This document shows positions 59,262 to 64,000 of a stretch of 64,000 nt of DNA, one piece after another. Under the pieces are notes generated by a model, which was given only the letters and a program-made list of their open reading frames with translations, searched no databases and was not told the origin of the DNA. The stretch is from positions 1 to 64,000 of the forward strand of contig JAEDDN010000001.1 in NCBI GenBank assembly GCA_016298065.1. Reading direction: 5' to 3'. The position numbers and the translations under genes were made by a program. Source of the stretch: Oscillospiraceae bacterium (GTDB taxonomy: Bacteria > Bacillota > Clostridia > Oscillospirales > Ruminococcaceae). Each line of letters begins with the position of its first letter. Position 1 is the first letter of the stretch.

Positions 59262-59414
59262 AGCATTTAGTATGCCGCAAGGTGTTTAGGCGCTTTGTGG
59301 GGGTTAATGTGAAATAAAAATAATCATTAAAGCGGGCAGTCCTCTGTCACATAACGGCAAAAGCCGTATATAATCCTTGTGGGTAAGAATGTCTGAAAAT
59401 TGGGAGGAAAAACA
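59262..59414 (+). promoter_or_regulatory. Probable L19 leader RNA
   Basis: A ~150-base transcribed leader before rplS. It contains ACGGCAAAAGCCGT and other short pairings and ends in the GGGAGGA ribosome site. Firmicutes rplS genes usually carry an autoregulatory L19 leader at this position. I could not verify the consensus fold by eye. Confidence 0.5.
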
Positions 59415-59759
59415 ATGGATGCATTAAAAGCTATCAGCGACTCAAGCTTAAGAGCCCAAATGCCTGAACTTAACATCGGTGATACCGTAAAAGTTCACTG
59501 CAAAATTAAGGAAGGCGACAAAGAAAGAATACAGATTTTTGAAGGAACAATTATCGCCAAAAGACACGGCGGTATTAACGAAACCTTTACTGTTCGCCGT
59601 GTAGCATACGGCTGCGGAATTGAAAGAGTATTCCCGGTACATTCTCCGAATGTTGCAAAGGTTGAAGTTGTAAGATACGGTAAAGTTCGCAGAAGTAAAA
59701 TTTACTACTTGCGTGACAGAGTCGGCAAAGCAGCTAAGGTTAAACAAAAAATCAAGTAA
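59415..59759 (+). CDS. rplS: 50S ribosomal protein L19
   Basis: Ribosomal protein at the 30S-50S interface; 114 residues from ATG 59415, with GGGAGGA eight bases before it. FEGTIIAKRHGGINETFTVRR, GIERVFPVHSP and RRSKIYYLRDRVGKAAK are highly conserved. Upstream trmD/rimM, its usual partners, are absent; here it is a single gene followed by lepB, rbgA and rnhB, the common downstream order in Clostridia. Confidence 0.98.
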   Translation: MDALKAISDSSLRAQMPELNIGDTVKVHCKIKEGDKERIQIFEGTIIAKRHGGINETFTVRRVAYGCGIERVFPVHSPNVAKVEVVRYGKVRRSKIYYLRDRVGKAAKVKQKIK

Positions 59760-59770
59760 TAGCGGTAAGG

Positions 59771-59800
59771 AAAGGACGGTTTTTACACTGTCCTTTTTTG
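59771..59800 (+). terminator. Terminator after rplS
   Basis: AAAGGACGGT pairs with ACTGTCCTTT (one wobble) and ends in TTTTTT, separating rplS from the lepB operon. Confidence 0.8.
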
Positions 59801-59849
59801 CATTATAATGTTATAAAAATATACTGTTGTGAAAGGTTAAGATTAGTAT

Positions 59850-60389
59850 ATGAATGAAAACAGCACTGTAAAAAAAGAAATTTGTGACTGGCTTGAGTCG
59901 GTTTTTATAGCTGTTACCATTGCTATATGCATATTTTCTTTTGGTATCAGAAACGTCGTAGTTGACGGTCCTTCAATGATGCCGACCTTAGAGGATAAGG
60001 AAAGACTTATTATACTATCGTGTTTTTATAAGGTAGACGCAGGCGATATAGTTGTAATAAAAAGAGATAACGACACCAATATCGTAAAGCGTGTTATTGC
60101 AACCGAAGGACAAAAGGTAAATATAGACTTTGAAAAAGGCGAGGTTTATGTAGACGACGTGCTTTTAAAAGAGGACTATATTGCAGAGCTTACCACTAAC
60201 AAAATAGGCGGCGAGCTTGTTGATTTTCCGTGCGTTGTTCCGCCTGATAGCGTATTTGTTTTGGGCGACAACCGCAATCGCTCGGTAGACAGTCGCTTTG
60301 AGTCAATCGGTATGGTAAAAAAAGACCATATTTTCGGCGAGGTAATCTTTAGATATTCACCGCTTGACAGAATAGGATTTATAGATTAG
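59850..60389 (+). CDS. lepB: Signal peptidase I
   Basis: Membrane protease that removes signal peptides after export; 179 residues. One N-terminal transmembrane helix (about 15-33). Ser42 in VDGPSMMPTL is the nucleophile and Lys80 in NIVKRVIATEGQ the general base. VLGDNRNRSVDSRFES is the conserved box E. It is the short Gram-positive form. It could process the signal-peptide protein of the inovirus-like element. rbgA starts 9 bases after its stop. Confidence 0.96.
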   Translation: MNENSTVKKEICDWLESVFIAVTIAICIFSFGIRNVVVDGPSMMPTLEDKERLIILSCFYKVDAGDIVVIKRDNDTNIVKRVIATEGQKVNIDFEKGEVYVDDVLLKEDYIAELTTNKIGGELVDFPCVVPPDSVFVLGDNRNRSVDSRFESIGMVKKDHIFGEVIFRYSPLDRIGFID

Positions 60390-60398
60390 GAGTTATTT

Positions 60399-61262
60399 AT
60401 GGCAGATACACCGTCAATTCAGTGGTTCCCGGGGCACATGGCGAAAACAAGACGTCTTATTACCGAAAGTCTTAAGATGGTCGATATAGTTTTGGAAATC
60501 ACCGACGCCAGAATCCCTATGAGCAGTCGTAACCCCGAGCTCGATAAATGGGTAGGCGATAAAAAAAGAATAATAATGTTAAATAAGGCTGATTCTGCCG
60601 ACGCAAATGTAACTAAGCAGTGGCTTGACTTTTATAAAAATAAAAACATACCTGCGCTTGCCTGCGACTGTAAATCAGGTAAAGGGCTTAACGTGTTTTT
60701 GCCTATGGTGAGAAATGAGCTTAGCGATTTAATCGAAAGACGCAAGAAAAAAGGTCTTATCGGCAGGGCAGTAAGAATTATGGTAGTGGGTATTCCAAAT
60801 GTGGGCAAATCCTCCTTTATAAACCGAATGGCAGGCTCAAAGCGTGCGAAGGTAGAGGACAGACCGGGCGTTACCAGAGGCAGACAATGGGTGAATATAG
60901 GCACCGATATGGAATTACTTGATATGCCGGGAGTTTTGTGGCCTAAGTTTGAGGACGCCAAAGTGGGCGAGCGTTTGGCTTTTACGGGTGCCGTAAAGGA
61001 TACCGTAGTTGACATAGAGCTTTTGGCTATGCGCTTTTTGGAATTTTTGCAAAAGGAATATCCGAAGGTGCTCACCCAGCGCTATAAGCTTGAAAATTTT
61101 GAGGACGCAGATGCGTACACGCTTTTGGAAATGGTCGGAAGAAAGCGTGGTATGCTTATTTCGGGCGGAGAAATAAATACCGAGCGTGCGGCGATAACGG
61201 TGCTTGACGAATACCGTGGAGGTAAGCTCGGGAAAATCACTCTTGAAAAACCTACAGAATGA
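60399..61262 (+). CDS. rbgA: Ribosome biogenesis GTPase RbgA (YlqF)
   Basis: Essential GTPase for late 50S assembly, 287 residues. The GTPase motifs are circularly permuted, as the family requires: G4 (LNKADSAD) comes first, then G1 (GIPNVGKSSFINRM), then G3 (LDMPGVLWPKF). The N terminus is IQWFPGHMAKTRR, with the conserved FPGHM. It lies between lepB and rnhB, a conserved order. Confidence 0.97.
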   Translation: MADTPSIQWFPGHMAKTRRLITESLKMVDIVLEITDARIPMSSRNPELDKWVGDKKRIIMLNKADSADANVTKQWLDFYKNKNIPALACDCKSGKGLNVFLPMVRNELSDLIERRKKKGLIGRAVRIMVVGIPNVGKSSFINRMAGSKRAKVEDRPGVTRGRQWVNIGTDMELLDMPGVLWPKFEDAKVGERLAFTGAVKDTVVDIELLAMRFLEFLQKEYPKVLTQRYKLENFEDADAYTLLEMVGRKRGMLISGGEINTERAAITVLDEYRGGKLGKITLEKPTE

Positions 61263-61333
61263 TTTAAAGGCTAATGACTTTACACCAAAAGCCATTAGCT
61301 TTATTTATAATTAGATAAAAGGGAAAAGGTATT

Positions 61334-62293
61334 ATGGATTTATTTGAATTTGACGCTTCGCAGTACTGCTCGGTGCTTTGCGGAGTAGACGAAGCAGGCA
61401 GAGGACCGCTTGCGGGAGATGTGTATGCGGCGGCGGTAATACTGCCTAAAGATATAATTATCGAGGGGTTAAACGACTCCAAAAAGCTAAGCGAGAAAAA
61501 AAGAGAAGCCCTTTACGACGAGATAACAAAAAAGGCATTAACCTACTGCGTAGCAACTGCAAGTGTCGCCGAAATAGAAAAATATAATATTTTAAACGCT
61601 ACATTTCTTGCAATGCAAAGGGCGGTTTCGGGGCTTAAAATTACACCTGAGCTTGTGCTTGTTGACGGAAACAAAAACCCTAAGCTCAATGTACATACAA
61701 AGTGCGTGGTAAAGGGTGACGGAAAATCCGCTTCTATTGCGGCTGCGTCTATACTTGCAAAGGTCGAAAGAGACAGGTATATGAAAAAGGTTGCTGAAAA
61801 ATACCCTGAATATCAGTTTGAAAAGCATAAGGGCTACGGCACAAAGCTTCATTATGAAATGCTCGATAAATACGGCGAAAGCGACGTACACCGCCACAGC
61901 TATTTAAAAAGCTATTATGCAAGAAAAAATGAAACGCCTTCGCCGCAAAAAGACACGGGAAAGCACGGCGAGGATATGGTGTGCGAGTATCTTGTAAACA
62001 AAGGCTATGAGATAGTCGAAAGGAATTTCTCACGTCTTTACGGCGAGATAGACATTATTGCAAAAAACGATAACGTTATTGCCTTTGTCGAGGTAAAAAC
62101 CAGAACTAAAAAAAGCGACTATAAGGCTGTGCTTGCGGTGACAAAATCAAAAAAGGACAAGCTTATAAAAACCGCAAAGTTATATTTACAGGACAATAAA
62201 ACTACCCTTCAGCCGAGATTTGACGTTGCAGAGGTGTACCTTGAGGATAACGGCGACATAAACTATATCGAGAATGCGTTTGTTGAGGATTAG
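61334..62293 (+). CDS. rnhB: Ribonuclease HII fused to a YraN (UPF0102) domain
   Basis: A 319-residue two-domain protein. Residues 1-198 are RNase HII, which removes single ribonucleotides from DNA: GVDEAGRGPLAGDVYAAAV with Asp19/Glu20, VLVDGN with the next Asp, GDGKSASIAAASILAKVERD. Residues 199-208 are a linker. Residues 210-319 are YraN, a predicted nuclease-like domain: GEDMVCEYLVNKGYEIVERN, LYGEIDIIAKN, IAFVEVKTR. The two are normally separate neighbouring genes (rnhB-yraN). The frame is continuous with no stop or weak point between the domains. AAAGG lies before the ATG. Confidence 0.93.
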   Translation: MDLFEFDASQYCSVLCGVDEAGRGPLAGDVYAAAVILPKDIIIEGLNDSKKLSEKKREALYDEITKKALTYCVATASVAEIEKYNILNATFLAMQRAVSGLKITPELVLVDGNKNPKLNVHTKCVVKGDGKSASIAAASILAKVERDRYMKKVAEKYPEYQFEKHKGYGTKLHYEMLDKYGESDVHRHSYLKSYYARKNETPSPQKDTGKHGEDMVCEYLVNKGYEIVERNFSRLYGEIDIIAKNDNVIAFVEVKTRTKKSDYKAVLAVTKSKKDKLIKTAKLYLQDNKTTLQPRFDVAEVYLEDNGDINYIENAFVED

Positions 62294-62310
62294 TTTAAGA
62301 GGTGTAATTT

Positions 62311-63219
62311 ATGCGTGTTTTTGATTTGCATTGTGATACTGTGTCTACTGCGATGAATAAAAAAAGCTCTCTTTTTGAAAATAACCTTCATATCGACCTT
62401 AAAAGAGGGCTTAAAAATGAATGTTGGGTGCAGACCTTTGCCTTTTGGATAGACGATATTTATAAGGGCGAAAGCGCATGGGAAAATCTTTTGGCTCAGC
62501 ATAGCTTTTTTAAAGAGCAGTTTAATAAGAATAAAGATAAAATGCACTACTTTGACGGTGAAGTAAAAAGTAGAGTTTGTAACTATATACTTTCCGTCGA
62601 GGGTGGCAGAGCTATTGCAGGTAAAATAGACAGGATTAAAACCCTAAAGGAAATGGGAATATCCTTTTTTACGCTTGTGTGGAACGGAAAAAACGAGCTT
62701 GCAAGCGGAGTTTTGGCTAAAGGCGGACTTACCGATTTGGGTAAAAAAGCTGTGGATATGCTCGAAAAAGAAGGCATAATAATAGACGTATCTCACCTAA
62801 ATGAGCAGGGCTTTTACGATTTGGCAAGTATCGCAAAAAAGCCGTTTGTCGCCACACATTCCAATGCTTACAGTATATGCCCTCACAAAAGAAACTTAAA
62901 AAATGAGCAGATAAAGCATTTAATTACATCAGGCGGTATAATAGGGATAAATCTTTATCCGCTTTTTGTAAACGGCAAAGACGACTATACGATTGACGAA
63001 ATAATAAAGCATATCGAGCATATTTTAGCGTTGGGCGGAGAAAATACGCTCGCTTTAGGTACCGATTTTGACGGAGCGGATATGCCCAAAGCGATAAATC
63101 AAATCACCGCACTTGAAAAACTATATAATAGTATGGTAAGATATTATAATGAGGATTTGACAGAAAAAATTATGTTTAATAATGCTTATCGTTTTGCACG
63201 GGAGAACATAAATTTTTAG
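62311..63219 (+). CDS. Membrane dipeptidase (peptidase M19, renal dipeptidase family)
   Basis: Zinc-dependent dipeptidase, 302 residues. FDLHCDTVST holds the first zinc ligands (His and Asp), LSVEGGRAI the bridging Glu, IIDVSHLNEQGFYDL and FVATHSNAYSICPHKRNL the further His residues. LGTDFDGAD completes the site. No signal peptide is visible, so it is probably cytoplasmic and may hydrolyse dipeptides from uptake or cell-wall turnover. AGAGGTG precedes ATG 62311, 17 bases after rnhB; thrC follows 10 bases later. Confidence 0.92.
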   Translation: MRVFDLHCDTVSTAMNKKSSLFENNLHIDLKRGLKNECWVQTFAFWIDDIYKGESAWENLLAQHSFFKEQFNKNKDKMHYFDGEVKSRVCNYILSVEGGRAIAGKIDRIKTLKEMGISFFTLVWNGKNELASGVLAKGGLTDLGKKAVDMLEKEGIIIDVSHLNEQGFYDLASIAKKPFVATHSNAYSICPHKRNLKNEQIKHLITSGGIIGINLYPLFVNGKDDYTIDEIIKHIEHILALGGENTLALGTDFDGADMPKAINQITALEKLYNSMVRYYNEDLTEKIMFNNAYRFARENINF

Positions 63220-63229
63220 GAGGAGAAAA

Positions 63230-64000
63230 ATGCTTTATAAAAGTACCAGAAACAGCGATTTAAAGGTAGAATCTGCACAGGCTATCACTCAGGGCATTTC
63301 TAAAGACGGAGGTCTTTTTGTCCCCGATAAGCTACCGAAAATAGATTTGGATACAATAAATAATATAGGAAAGCTTAGCTATGTCGAAAGGGCAAAATAT
63401 GTTTTGTCACTCTTTTTAACCGACTTTAGCGAGGACGAAATAAATTACTGCGCCGAAAGCGCTTATACCGATAAAAAATTTGCAACCGATAATATAGCCG
63501 AGCTTGCAAAGCTTTCGGATAATACATATATGCTGGAACTATGGCACGGTCCTACCTGTGCGTTTAAGGATATGGCGCTTCAGATACTTCCGTTTTTGCT
63601 TACCACCTCGGCAAAAAAAGTTGCAGGCGATAAAAAAATCGTAATTTTGGTTGCTACCAGCGGAGATACCGGCAAAGCGGCGCTCGAGGGCTTTAAGGAC
63701 GTTGAGGGCACGCAGATACTTGTATTTTATCCGGTAGACGGCGTAAGCTCAATGCAAAAACGCCAGATGACAACGCAAGAGGGGGATAACGTAAGCGTTT
63801 GCGCTATAGAGGGTAACTTTGACGACGCCCAAACAGGCGTAAAGGCAATATTTACAGACGAAGCTTTTGCTAAAAGCCTTGAAAATAACGGTATGATGTT
63901 TAGCTCCGCAAACTCAATTAACTGGGGCAGACTCTTACCGCAGATAGTTTATTATGTATCGACATACGCAAAGCTTGTCGCCGACGGCGAGCTAACTCTC
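63230..64000 (+). CDS. thrC: Threonine synthase (partial, cut by window end)
   Basis: PLP enzyme that forms threonine from O-phosphohomoserine. The window holds 257 codons with no stop. YKSTRNSDLKVESAQAITQG is the usual start, and WHGPTCAFKDMALQILP contains the PLP-binding Lys. VATSGDTGKAALEGF is the phosphate loop, FSSANSINWGRLLPQ follows. AGGAGGAG precedes ATG 63230. It lies directly after the dipeptidase gene; the rest is beyond the window. Confidence 0.95.
   Translation, partial: MLYKSTRNSDLKVESAQAITQGISKDGGLFVPDKLPKIDLDTINNIGKLSYVERAKYVLSLFLTDFSEDEINYCAESAYTDKKFATDNIAELAKLSDNTYMLELWHGPTCAFKDMALQILPFLLTTSAKKVAGDKKIVILVATSGDTGKAALEGFKDVEGTQILVFYPVDGVSSMQKRQMTTQEGDNVSVCAIEGNFDDAQTGVKAIFTDEAFAKSLENNGMMFSSANSINWGRLLPQIVYYVSTYAKLVADGELTL

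Overview
The window is chromosomal DNA from a low-GC, endospore-forming member of the Clostridia, probably an Oscillospirales/Ruminococcaceae-type gut organism. The evidence is a GerA-GerB-GerC germination operon, SpoVT, a CotJC-like manganese catalase, HrcA/CIRCE heat-shock control, a CdaA-CdaR c-di-AMP module, strong Gram-positive ribosome binding sites and TTGACA-N17-TATAAT promoters. There are no rRNA genes and no CRISPR array. One complete tRNA gene (Ser, anticodon GGA) is present.

Left part (1-21.4 kb). In order: the 3' end of RNase R, coaX, ung, small membrane and zinc-ribbon proteins, a 480-base non-coding stretch before nrdR that holds an 88-base tandem repeat and a multi-hairpin region, a DUF421/DUF4363 pair, the ger operon, and the hrcA-grpE-dnaK-dnaJ operon behind a perfect CIRCE operator. 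Then murA, a YycJ-like MBL hydrolase, rlmH, spoVT, a nitroreductase gene broken by two single-base frameshifts, and the Mn-catalase.

Middle part (21.6-30.8 kb). This is the most interesting region. A 9.1-kb AT-rich element sits exactly between two perfect 63-base copies of the 3' part of a tRNA-Ser gene. It encodes a divergent repressor with a TTAGTAC operator array, a likely ssDNA-binding protein, a 52-residue coat-like protein, a signal-peptide-bearing adsorption-like protein with Gly-rich linker, small membrane proteins, a Zot/pI-type ATPase, a rolling-circle-type replication initiator and a tyrosine integrase. This is the layout of an integrated filamentous phage (inovirus) of a Gram-positive host. 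Small accessory genes (ASCH-domain, Cys-rich) lie between the integrase and the right attachment site.

Right part (30.9-64 kb). Flavodoxin, GNAT, an intact nitroreductase, and a manganese-type (yybP-ykoY) riboswitch before a P-type cation ATPase. A small accessory patch follows with three XRE regulators and a SLOG-like protein. After it come parE/parC-type topoisomerase genes, nadE, lysA, engB, lon, rnhA, a cysteine desulfurase/NifU pair, cdaA-cdaR, an FAD-dependent dehydrogenase, an iron alcohol dehydrogenase, secA, rplS with leader, lepB, rbgA, an RNase HII-YraN fusion, a membrane dipeptidase and the start of thrC. Most of these are ordinary housekeeping genes in short operons separated by clear hairpin terminators.

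All functional names come from reading motifs by eye; no database search was possible.
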